A stretch of DNA of 64,000 nt. Source: Melastoma dodecandrum (Eukaryota > Streptophyta > Magnoliopsida > Myrtales > Melastomataceae). Below the pieces are notes generated by a model. The model worked only from the letters and a program-made list of their open reading frames with translations, was not told where the DNA came from and made no database searches. Where the stretch lies: NCBI GenBank assembly GCA_029817715.1, contig JARUPY010000456.1, positions 62,001-126,000 of the forward strand. Reading direction: 5' to 3'. Positions within the stretch are counted from its first letter, which is position 1, and every line of letters begins with the position of its first letter. Of this stretch, positions 11,209-20,277 are shown piece after piece. The translations under genes and the position numbers were made by a program.

Positions 11209-13317
11209 TGTTAGTCTTGGTTTTGATGATGAGCTTGAGAAGATAATTGCTGAAACACTTCGCTTATTCTTAGTGATGAGCTTGAGAACTGTGTTGCTGG
11301 ACCACAGCAAGTAACAGTTACAGATTGCTGCGTTACAGTTAAGCGGTACTGTGATATTGCGCATAAATATTAAAAATATGGAAACATATTCTTTAATATC
11401 CATGATTTATTTCGGACAAATTCAGAATATTTATCTGAGTGTCCACGTTCATTTAATCTGGCTCATTGATCTCATTTATAATATTTAGGCATCTAAATAT
11501 TACGAGATTAGCTTTCCAAGTTTAATTTTGGAAACAAAATATTTCTTGGATATCCTGCAGCAATGTTATCCTGCAGCAATGTTACGCTGTAACCTAAGCA
11601 ATGTGTCGTTACACTTAAGAAAGACCTTGCTGCATTACAGCAAAACTATTCTGCGTTATTGCGCTGATGAAAGAATAATTATTATTCCAGATTTGCTTAT
11701 TGTAGTCTAATTATATTTAATGATTAAATATCTGATTCTGATAATCATTTAATCTGATAAGATTATACGTGCAAGGAATATCATCAAAGATTTCCTTCCC
11801 TTCTTAGTCATTATGACCGTTGAGCATCCTGTTGCTGATCCACGATTACAGCTTCCTGTATTCTGATTTTAGGAAACAAATTATTCGTTTTTGGGAAATC
11901 GATTATTTGTTTCGTTTCTTTTTATACCAGACGACCCTCAGATAATCCAATAACGTTTTCGAACGATTTCTAAGTGGGCTGAGTGGCTGAGTGGTCTGAG
12001 TGGTCTAAGTGGTCGACGGAGAGCGGAAGGTGCTAAGTGTCTCCTGGTTCTTATTGCTCGCAAACTGCGTGCGAGGGTGTCAAGGGGCTGAGTTCAGATT
12101 CCTTGATCGTCGTGAGAGGGACTAGGTGTCCTCGGTGCGTTCAACGAGCAGCCGGCGAATCGTCTGAGGGAAGCTAAGTGAATACCTGTGCTGATTGCAG
12201 TAACCGGTTGCTGACCCATCGGCAAGAAGCCGTTCTTGTCGTGTCTTTTCGCAGGGAAGTCTCGAGCCTACGGAGTTTGAGCAGTTAGACACGCACTTGC
12301 GGGTGCGCGCCAGAAGTCTCGTGCCTGCAGGGTAGAGCAGGAGGTGGGAACGCCGCCGGAGTGAAAAGAGTTCCTCCCGAGCACAGGGGTGCTGTGCAGA
12401 AGTCTTGAACGCCTGATACAGAGGGTTAGTAAAGCAGGTTGCGTGGAAGCCAACGGATCGGAAAATTCCACCCTAGGCACTGGGTGTGCAGTGCAGTGAG
12501 TCACGGCTGTGGTAACCGTGCACGTCCGAACTGAGTGTAGGACGGATACCTTCTAAGTGGTCTTTGTGGTTCTCTTTGTGATTCTCTTTGTGGTTGTTCT
12601 CTTCGTGATCTTTGTGGTGATCTATTTGATCAACTTTGTGGTTGTCTCTCTTGCGCTTATAGACAGGATCATCCGGAGAAGGGACGAAATCTTTGTGGAA
12701 ATCCTCTTCTGAGCAAACAAGTGCCGAAGCATTCCTTCGCTGTGAAGCAGAAACGGGCTGCTCTCTGAGAAGTCATTCTTCACTGTAAGGAATTATCTGT
12801 GAGGATTTATATACTAACACAACGTTGTCTCTCTGCTTTGATAGTCAGGTTTATATTAAGCGACAACGAGCTGTGTGCGAATCCTTTGAGCAATCAACTG
12901 CTGAGCGTGAGCATCATTCTGCTGGATACAAGCAGACGTCCGCTGGGTGAGGAGCTGACCGTTGCCAGGAGTGATCATCTGTTGTACAGGATTCTAAATC
13001 TCACTTTGTGAGAAAAACTTACGCCTAGTGCAAGGGCTCTTTGCACCCATTATTTTCAAATAGTGGAATCACCTCTACGGTGGAAAGTGGACGTAGGTCG
13101 ATTAAGGCCGAACCACTATAAACTACTGTGTCCCTTACGATCGCGTAAACACTAGTACGAGAATCCAACGATTAAGTCGTAACGGTTACAGCAAAGCAGT
13201 TCTCATTCTGAGAAACGTTCTGCTGTGATACAGTACGCTTCCGCTGACACTGAGAAAGGGCGAAAAAGTTATAAACACTAATTCACCCCCCTCTTAGTGT
13301 TCCTGAACGATCCAACA
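11209..13317 (+). repeat. SIRE-type LTR 2 (3' LTR)
   Basis: This 2109-bp LTR starts TGTTAGTC and ends CCAACA. It has exactly the length of LTR 1, with about 12 substitutions counted by eye and no indel. The five bases after it are GAAGT, the expected target duplication, whose partner would lie left of the window. Sequence immediately after it is PP2C coding sequence. Confidence 0.9.
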
Positions 13318-14655
13318 GAAGTTCTTTTCGGGTCCTATCGAGAGGGTTTATGGGTCGGGTCCGATCGACTCAGCCGCGCACGGCATGCCTGGGGTCGGTG
13401 GAGGTAAGCTTAAGAAGAGAAGGATCCTGAGATTGTTCCTGAAGGCGTTGTGTAGAGGGATTCTCGGGGAAAGTAAGGCTTCCGGCAGGGATTCCATTGG
13501 TTACTCGTTGGCTACAGGAATGGGTTTAGGAGCGATGACGATAGCTGCGGTGGATTTTGCAGAGAGGATGAGAATGAGAATGTTCAGTGGGGACATGGTA
13601 AGGCCGGGAGGATCGTATGAACGTCGTGATCTACGAGGAGGACGGATGGGTTTTTATTGGGATTTACGATGGGTTCAATGGACACGGCGCCCCGGATTTC
13701 CTCCTATCAAATTTTTACTTTGCTGTCCGTAAGGAGATTGAGTCCCTGTTCTGTGGCAAAAACTCCGGATTGAATGATTCGGCCAATGATAAGATCGCAG
13801 AAGCCTGATCGGACCGCGTAAGGATCATGGTGCAGGATCAGAGAGCTGCGGAAAAGTGTGGATCGAAATCCTGCAAAGCCAGGGCTATCGATCACTCGGA
13901 TGTTTTGAAAGCGCTTGAGTCCGTGTTGAAGAAGACTGAAGAATCTTTCTTGGAGATATCCGATCAGATGGCGATGGAGAATCCAGAGCTGGCTCTTATG
14001 GGCTCCTGTGTGTTGGTAATGTTGATGAGGGGTGAGGACATTTACCTGATGAAAGTTGGGGACAGTCGACCCATCTTAGCCCAGAGTGCTGCGACCATGA
14101 ATGGCACCGCAAAATCGAGTCAAGACTCGAGGCATAAGGGCGACGAGAATCCCATATCCGATCTAAAGTCATTTCAACTCACCCAGGATCACAGCACATA
14201 TGTCGACGAGGTACGGATCATGAGCTACATTCATAGTCGACGACACGATTTCCCTGAACACTTTGCTTGTAGTTTCTCCGAGGTAGCGACCCACTGAAAA
14301 GTTCGATGTCTGTGCTTCCTTGCAGGAAGTGGAGAGAATTAAGAAGGAACATATGGACGATGCATCCCCAATCGTGAACGAATGGGTGAAGGGCTACTTG
14401 AAGGTTACACGAGCATTTCGGTGCTGGTTTTCTCAAGCAGGTAAAAGATAAATTTCATCGATTGTCCGCAATGCGATAAACCGTTTCAATAAGCGGATTT
14501 GAAAATGTTTCTTCTCGCCGTACACAGCCGAAATGGAGATACGAGCTGCTGGAGATACCGCGGGGAGAACGGAGGTACCACGACGACGTATCTATCGTAA
14601 TCATATCCTTGGAAGGGAGGATATGGCGGTCGTCTCTGTAAATTACAACATCAGA
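13318..14655 (+). pseudogene. Fragmented POLTERGEIST-like protein phosphatase 2C
   Basis: Fragments match the plant clade C PP2C family (POL/PLL), serine/threonine phosphatases acting in signalling. Directly after the LTR comes a piece with SGPIERVYGSGPID, the repeated motif of the family N-terminus. GWVFIGIYDGFNG (from ~13644) is the metal-binding core; MENPELALMGSCVLV and KVGDSRPILAQ follow at ~13975-14085; then KVTRAF and, at the end, ELLEIPRGE and [17 protein letters not shown] (to ~14640). Lesions: a 1-bp loss near 13612, a stop at 13806-13808, a 1-bp gain near 14418, and loss of the exons between the KVTRAF motif and the C-terminal motif. An intron at about 14208-14324 keeps GT/AG ends, so this is a decayed gene rather than a retrocopy. 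The N-terminus is absent and presumably lies beyond the Copia array. Confidence 0.8.
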
Positions 14656-15028
14656 AATCAAAATTCCCGCCCAAATTTTGAATTCCTCGTGATATGAATT
14701 TTTCCTTCGTTTTTTTTTTCTCGAAAAATTTGGAAAGAAATGTATTCGGTCAGTTCCTACCGGATAGATTAAATTAGTTAGTCGTAGGTAGATTTTTTAG
14801 TACATAATTTGAATTAGACTTGCTCAATGCGCGGGTTTGGGTAGTTTTGGTCCGGGTTTATTCGGACTTAACATTATTATTCATTGTTCAAACACGCTCA
14901 GGCCCCAAAGGTCGGGTCATCCAAAAGCTCAATACAATATAATATAAATAATATATAATAAAAAAGGAGTTAGTTTCATATAAATACTTTTTAAATATAT
15001 AAGTAAAAGCCGACATTCAAATTAAAAA
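14656..15028. other. AT-rich spacer left of the Mutator-like element
   Basis: No coding signal is visible. The last nine bases (15020-15028, AATTAAAAA) are the target-site duplication of the neighbouring element. Confidence 0.6.
15020..15028. repeat. Target-site duplication of the Mutator-like element, left copy
   Basis: AATTAAAAA at 15020-15028 is repeated exactly at 20269-20277, directly outside the two inverted-repeat ends. Nine base pairs is the hallmark length for Mutator transposition. Confidence 0.95.
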
Positions 15029-15673
15029 GGCCAAATTATCAAATCTATCCTGAACTTTGCAACTTTTTTCCGATCTAACCTGAACTTTGAATAATATCAC
15101 CACACATCCCAACCTTCGGCCATTATATCAAATGTGACCTCCGTCACCCTAAACCTCTAACGGCGTCCTACGTGGCCCGGTCACGGCGTTTATTCGCCGT
15201 TTAATTCGTACGTGGCGCCGACGTGATAACACGTGGACATGCCACGAAATGAAAAAAAAAAAAAAATTCGCAATCGGGGCTGATTCGCAATCGGGGGGGG
15301 GGGGGGGGGGGGGGGGGGGGAGGGGGGTGAGTCGAAATTAGGGCAGAAATTCCCAAATCGAAATTAGGACAAAAATACCTCCTGACACCCATCCCTCTCC
15401 GGAGCACTCCTCACAGCCGGAAGCGTCCTCACTCCGGAGCACTCCTCACACCCGTCCTCGGGAGCGTCCTATTTTGCGTTTGGGTTCATCGGAAGCGTCT
15501 CCGAAGCATCCTTTCCTCACAGCCGTGGTTCACCGGTAAGTCTTCGAGGGATGTTCGTGCTTTGCTGGCTGTGCTTGGTCATGGGTTGTTCTCCGAAGCA
15601 TATATACTTGGTCATGGGTTGTTCTTCGCGGGTGTGCGTGCTTTAGTGGCTGTTTGGTGTGTGTGCGTGCTTG
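15029..15673 (+). repeat. MULE left terminal inverted repeat
   Basis: About 645 bp matches the reverse complement of ~19650-20268 with few changes; the length difference is mostly a G-run expansion at 15293-15320. It includes GC-rich repeats of the type CGGAGCACTCCTCAC, and a strong splice donor CACCG|GTAAGT at 15536 that is mirrored in the right repeat. Confidence 0.9.
15293..15320 (+). repeat. 28-base G homopolymer in the left TIR
   Basis: There are 28 consecutive G residues, followed by A and six more G. The matching place in the right inverted repeat (about 20001-20006) has only six C. It is either a slippage expansion after insertion or an assembly artefact. Confidence 0.9.
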
Positions 15674-15979
15674 CTGGCTGTGATTTGGTCGGTTGGTGTG
15701 CGTTGTAGCTGGCTGTGATGTGGTAGCTTGTGGCTGGGATGAGGTTCTGGCTGGCTGTGCTGTTATGATGTTATTGCTGGCTGTGATGTGATGAGGTTGT
15801 GGCTGTGATGAGGTTCTGGATGTGAAGTGGAATTGTGGGTTGGTGTGCATGCTTGCTGGAATTGTGGCTTGGTGCGCGTGCTTGCTGGAATTGTGGCTTG
15901 GTGCGCGTGCTTGCTGGAATTGTGGCTTGGTGCATTGCTGGAATTGATTATGTTAATTGAGTTTGATTTATTAATGTAG
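15536..15979 (+). other. Predicted 5' UTR intron of the transposase gene, donor inside the TIR
   Basis: The donor CACCG|GTAAGT at 15536 lies inside the inverted repeat and the acceptor TTAATGTAG at 15977-15979 ends two bases before the transposase ATG. The mirrored donor in the right repeat is paired with an acceptor just before the GRF gene. The pairing is a prediction from splice-site sequence. Confidence 0.55.
15845..15935 (+). repeat. ~31-bp tandem repeat internal to the left TIR
   Basis: Roughly three copies of a unit containing GCTTGCTGGAATTGTGGC and TTGGTGCGCGT run head to tail just upstream of the transposase start. They lie inside the proposed 5' untranslated intron (15536-15979). 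Subterminal tandem repeats are common in MULEs and may bind transposase; that role is inferred. Confidence 0.7.
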
Positions 15980-15981
15980 CT

Positions 15982-18410
15982 ATGGCAGAAGGTAGGGGAG
16001 ACGTGGTATTACACATTGGTGGGAAACTAAATTTATCAGGACGGGTGAGTTATTTAGGTAGGAAAACAGAAACATTCCACAATGTTGATGTTGATAAGAT
16101 GGGATATTTCACAGTTAAAAGTTTTGTGCGAATGTGTGGCTTTGAGGCGACTAGGATGTGGTTTAAAAAGCCGGGGAAGAGTCTAGCCAAAGGATTGGTT
16201 GAATTTTACAGTGATGCACAGTTGGCTGAGTTAGTGAATTTGTTATTGCAACATAAATCGATTGATGTGTATGTTGAAGGAGATGAGATACATGAAAGTG
16301 ACCCCGAGGAATGTGAGGATGTTAGGGAAGTACTAGTAGAGGATGATTCTGTGCATGATGATATTGGAAATGGAATGGGTGATGTCAATGAGAATTTGGA
16401 TGAAGCTGCAAATTCTGATTATATTGCTTCTGATGCTTAGATCCTTGAACATGATGATGAAGAGGGCGTGTCTACAGCTCTGGAGAAGGTTTATGAACCT
16501 GAATGTGATCATAGGACTCTTGAGTTTGAAGTTGGGTTGAAATTCGACAGTTTAGAACAATTTAGAGAAGCTGTTCAGGATTATGGTATTATGAATGGAG
16601 TGAATTTGAACTGGTCAAGAGTGGATCCGAGGAGGATGGAAGTTGAATGTGAAGATGGATGTCCTTGGAGAGTGTATGCAAGTTGGATGCAAAGGGATTT
16701 GACTGTTGCTGTCAAAGCTTGTCATTTGGAGCATAAATGCACTAGGGTGATGAAAAACAGACAAGCTACGGTGAAATGGTTAGCTAGGGAATTCATTCGA
16801 ATGAATAGGCCCTTGGATACAATGAGAGCTAGGGATGTGATGGTGGATTTGATGGAGAAGTATAGCATTCAGGTTAATAAGTTACAAGTATATCGTGCAA
16901 AATGGCACGCACAGAGGATTGTCAATGGGACAATTGAGGAGCACTATAAGAAAATCCGGTCTTACGTAGCTTACCTTGGCAAGAGGAATCGGGATGGTAC
17001 TTTCAAGCTTGATTTGGAAGTAACCCCTGGTGTAGGCCTTTTCAACACTTTTAAAAGGTTCTACGTAGGGTTCAGTGAGCTTAGGAAAGGTCTCCGACTC
17101 GGTTGTAGGAAGATAATTGGATTTGATGGGACTTTTTTAAAGACAAACGCTGGAGGCATTTTGTTGTCGGCTGTTGGTAGAGATGGGAACAATCACATGT
17201 TCCCTGTTGCTTGGGCAGTTGTGGAGGGTGAGAACACCCAGTCATGGTTGTGGTTCCTATCGTTGTTATTTCATGACCTATCTGTGAATGATGAGAATGG
17301 ATGGACATTTATTAGCGATAAACAAAAGGTAAACATCTTTTTAGTTTGTTAGCATGTTTTATGTACTATCATTTGTTTGTTAACTAATGTTATGACACAG
17401 GGCTTGATAAATGCTGTTGCTGATTTGGCCCCATTGGCTGAGCACAGAAATTGTGCTAGGCATGTATATGCCAATTGGAAATCCAGCCATCGTGGACAGC
17501 TATTGAAGAAATGTTTTTGGACCGCCGTTAAAAGCACACATACAGCAGCCTATAACAGGGCATTGGATAATATGAGTAAGTTGTCTCCTGCCGCAGCCGA
17601 AGATTTTGTGAAACAAGGACCAGAACACTTCTGTAAGGTTAGTAAATGGGCGTGTGTTGTCTTTGTTTATTTAGTAAAAGTTGTTATTTAGTAAATGCGT
17701 GTGGGTTCTCTGTGATGCAGGTCTTCTTTGGTACATCTGTCAAATGTGATGCAACAGATAACAATTTGTGTGAAACGTTTAATAGTTACATATCTGTTGC
17801 GAGGACAAAGCCCATTGTAGACATGCTGGATGATATTAGATGTACTTTGATGGAAAGAATGTACAACAAGGTAAAGTTGTTTGATGATATGGACGATGAA
17901 ATCTGTCCAGAAATTAAGAAGAAGGTGGAGAAGGTAAAGGTGTCTGCAGGTTTATGGGTGCCTAGACCGGCTATAGGTGACCTCTTCGAGGTGGTGCGTA
18001 GACAAGAGAAATTTGTTGTCGATTTGAGAGGTAGGACTTGTAGTTGTAGGGAATGGGATTTGTCCGGCATCCCTTGTTGTCATAGCATCGCATGCATGCA
18101 TTTCATGAAACATGACGTGGACAGCTACGTGGATGACTGTTTTAAGAAGCCATATTACATGATGGCTTACATGCATCCACTGACACCAATGGAAGGAGAG
18201 ACTACCTGGCCAGAAGACACTGGGGAACCAATTCATCCTCCTCCGTTCAAGACTAGGCCAGGGAGGCCAAAGAAGAATCGGAAGAAGGGACGCGAAGAAG
18301 AGCCGAAGAGTTCTACGAGATTGTCCAAGAGAGGAGGTGAGATAAAGTGCAGCCGATGTCAGTTATATGGTCACAACAAAAGAAGTTGTAAGTCAGCCAT
18401 TCAGCCTTAA
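15982..18410 (+). CDS. mudrA-like MULE transposase (in-frame stop at 16438)
   Basis: This is the DDE transposase that cuts and inserts the element. Predicted exons: 15982-17328, 17401-17637 and 17721-18410; the introns (72 and 83 bp) have GT/AG ends and keep the frame. N-terminal residues ~1-105 resemble the PB1-like region of plant MULEs. After an acidic linker, from ~16500 comes the MuDR DNA-binding region (CEDGCPWRVYASW), then the catalytic core with GFDGTFLKT (first Asp), FISDKQK (second Asp), the SWIM zinc finger CSCREWDLSGIPCCHSIACMH split as C-x-C...C-x-H, and a terminal zinc knuckle CSRCQLYGHNKRSC. A TAG at 16438-16440 interrupts the frame after 152 codons; an ATG at 16468 restarts the larger part. 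A TAA at 18408-18410 ends it, apparently ahead of further ancestral exons. Confidence 0.85.
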
Positions 18411-18872
18411 CCGGATGCTATCACGGCACAGGTAAGTGAAATTCCTTAATTGTTTAGTTCTTTGACATGCTACTTGATTTCATTTGTCATTCTTTGAATG
18501 AATTGCATTACTTTTTGGAATTACAGATACCATCTGCAACGGGGACTGTTGAAAGACCAAGTTCTGTCACGGCCCTGGTAATTGATATCCCTTCATTATG
18601 TTGCTACTTTGTTTCATTCTTCATTGTGCGAATTGCATTGCAATTTCCTTTTACAGGTACCATCTGGAAGGGCCATTGCTGGAAGGGGAAGACCAAGAGG
18701 AAGCAGGGGAAGAGGAAGGACTGGAAGAGGTACCATTATCAGTTCAACAGCCGTCTTCGAAGTTGGAAGCAGCAGTCAGCCTCAAAGCTCTTACAACATG
18801 GGAACTTCTGCAACACAATCATCTTCAGTTGCTGGAGCAAGCATAGAAGCCTCGACAATTGCGAATCCTTGA
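18411..18872 (+). pseudogene. Probable ancestral C-terminal exons of the transposase, after a stop
   Basis: After the TAA at 18408 the frame stays open to a good donor at 18432 (CACAG|GTAAGT). Two further in-frame segments follow, 18527-18577 and 18657-18872, bounded by TTACAG acceptors and a GTAATT donor, all in phase 0. The last one encodes an arginine-glycine-rich stretch (RGRPRGSRGRGRTGRG) and ends at TGA. Such basic tails after the zinc knuckle occur in plant MULE transposases. I infer the TAA is a recent nonsense change, but alternative termination there is possible. Confidence 0.55.
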
Positions 18873-19072
18873 TGGTTGCATATTTATTGCGAATCCTTGA
18901 TGGCTGCATATTTATTGTTGTGTTGTGAAACCCCAACGCAATGATTCAAACACAACTCTAATTCAAACACAATCGATCATAATTTCATATTTTGATTACA
19001 CATCCTGCTAACATACTAAACTACACAACTTCAAACTCAAACCTAACATAGTAATTTGCTATGACCAATATC

Positions 19073-19504
19073 CTACTTCAGTAATACACAAAATCCTAAA
19101 AGTAGACCAACACACACAACTCCAAAAACACTTAATAATACAATAGTCTTCACATTCTCTTCGACTTTAGCCAAATCTATTTCCACTTTCCTCAAACGTG
19201 CTTCCATGCTTGATTTTTCAGAAAAGACCTCTTCTATGCTTGATTTCTGAGCTTCTTCTTCTGCGAACTGCTTCATCAACCGAGGAGTATCGGTCCAAAG
19301 AAAAAATCCACACCCTCCATCAATCTTGTATCTACAGCAGCCGAAGAACCTTCTCCCATTATTCATTTCAGTGTGGGCAGTCCTCGCAATGCAATCCAGA
19401 CCGCAAAAGCATTTCACCTTTTTCTTCCTCTCAATGGAGCTTGAACTACCCATTAAGCTGCTCTCCATTGCGCTGCTTGACCTACTCGTGCGTTTAGTAG
19501 ACAT
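19073..19504 (-). CDS. GRF-type zinc-finger protein with C-terminal membrane segment, inside the MULE
   Basis: This convergent gene encodes 143 residues from ATG 19504. After a Ser-rich N-terminus, a GRF-type zinc finger is visible (CFCGLDC, then NNGRRFFGCCRY and GGCGFFLW), followed by an acidic coiled-coil-like stretch and a final hydrophobic segment (VLLSVFGVVCVGLLLGFCVLL) ending near the C-terminus like a tail anchor. I chose ATG 19504 because the sequence just upstream (TTCTTTGCAG|GA) is a strong 3' splice site, with a matching donor inside the right inverted repeat at 19780-19779; a frame-extended ATG at 19525 would lie within that intron. Similar small GRF proteins are common in plant genomes. 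Its function here, possibly as an accessory transposition protein, is unknown. Confidence 0.7.
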   Translation of the reverse strand: MSTKRTSRSSSAMESSLMGSSSSIERKKKVKCFCGLDCIARTAHTEMNNGRRFFGCCRYKIDGGCGFFLWTDTPRLMKQFAEEEAQKSSIEEVFSEKSSMEARLRKVEIDLAKVEENVKTIVLLSVFGVVCVGLLLGFCVLLK

Positions 19505-19506
19505 TC

Positions 19507-19780
19507 CTGCAAAGAAAGACATCAAATTCGACCTTAATGATAACCTTCAAAATTTACGAATTCAGGAAATCATCACCATAACCATGAATTCAATCATGCT
19601 GACATCAATCTTCACCCGCCAAGGGAATCACAAACAGCCACTAAAGCACGCACACACACCAAACAGCCACTAAAGCACGCACACGCGCGAAGAACAACCC
19701 ATGACCAAGTATATATGCTTCGGAGAACAACCCATGACCAAGCACAGCCAGCAAAGCACGAACATCCCTCGAAGACTTAC
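19507..19780 (-). other. Predicted 5' UTR intron of the GRF gene, donor inside the right TIR
   Basis: On the minus strand, CACCG|GTAAGT (19785 down to 19775) is the exact mirror of the left-TIR donor, and TTTGCAG ends at 19507. This predicts that both genes of the element start with a shared, TIR-encoded untranslated exon. Confidence 0.55.
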
Positions 19781-20268
19781 CGGTGAACCACGGCTGTGAG
19801 GAGAGGATGCTTCGGAGACGCTTCCGATGAACCCAGACGCAAAATAGGACGCTCCCGAGGACGGGTGTGAGGAGTGCTCCGGAGTGAGGACGCAAAAGAG
19901 GACGCTTCCGGCTGTGACGAGTGCTCCGGAGAGGGATGGGTGTCAGGAGGTATTTTTGCCCTAATTTCGATTTGGGAATTTCTGCCCTAATTTCGACTCA
20001 GCCCCCCGATTGCGAATCAGCCCCGATTGCGAATTTTTTTTTTTTCATTTCGTGGCATGTCCACGTGTTATCACGTCGGCGCCACGTACGAATTAAACGG
20101 CGAATAAACGCCGTGACCGGGCCACGTAGGACGCTTTTAGAGGTTTAGGGTGACGGAGGTCACATTTGATATAACGGCCGAAGGTTGGGATGTGTGGTGA
20201 TATTATTCAAAGTTCAGGTTAGATCGGAAAAAAGTTGCAAAGTTCATGATAAATTTGATAATTTGGCC
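19650..20268 (-). repeat. MULE right terminal inverted repeat
   Basis: Reverse complement of 15029-15673, near identical by eye apart from the G-run length and scattered substitutions. The element ends at ...AATTTGGCC 20268. Confidence 0.9.
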
Positions 20269-20277
20269 AATTAAAAA
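20269..20277. repeat. Target-site duplication of the MULE, right copy
   Basis: AATTAAAAA, identical to 15020-15028, immediately after the right end of the element. Confidence 0.95.

Larger units (their letters stand above)
2472..13317 (+). mobile_element. Complete SIRE-type Ty1/Copia LTR retrotransposon
   Basis: The element is LTR (2472-4580), primer binding site (4583-4594), gag-pol (4715-8837), extra ORF (9101-10826, broken), polypurine repeats, LTR (11209-13317). Total length is 10846 bp. The order of domains in pol (protease, integrase, reverse transcriptase, RNase H) is that of Copia. The two LTRs have the same length and about a dozen differences by eye. The coding part has three small indels, so this copy is probably not autonomous. 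Its target duplication cannot be tested because the 5' side continues into another copy of the same element. Confidence 0.9.
15029..20268. mobile_element. Complete Mutator-like DNA transposon (MULE) with two convergent genes
   Basis: The element is 5240 bp with ends GGCCAAATTATCAAAT... on the left and the matching inverted sequence on the right. The inverted repeats are long: 15029 to ~15673 and ~19650 to 20268. A perfect 9-bp target duplication flanks it. It encodes a mudrA-type transposase on plus (15982-18410, possibly continuing to 18872) and a GRF zinc-finger protein on minus (19073-19504). The convergent two-gene layout resembles maize MuDR. Two in-frame stop codons in the transposase suggest this copy is no longer autonomous, although the ends are intact and it could be mobilised by another source. 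Confidence 0.93.

Noticed and set aside
15201..15407. Small frames present in mirror image in both MULE ends (also 19921-20148)
   Set aside because: They are copies of the same inverted repeat and overlap homopolymers; not genes.
19504..19525. Upstream ATG for the GRF protein
   Set aside because: The region is better explained as the end of an intron, with a strong 3' splice site between it and the ATG at 19504.
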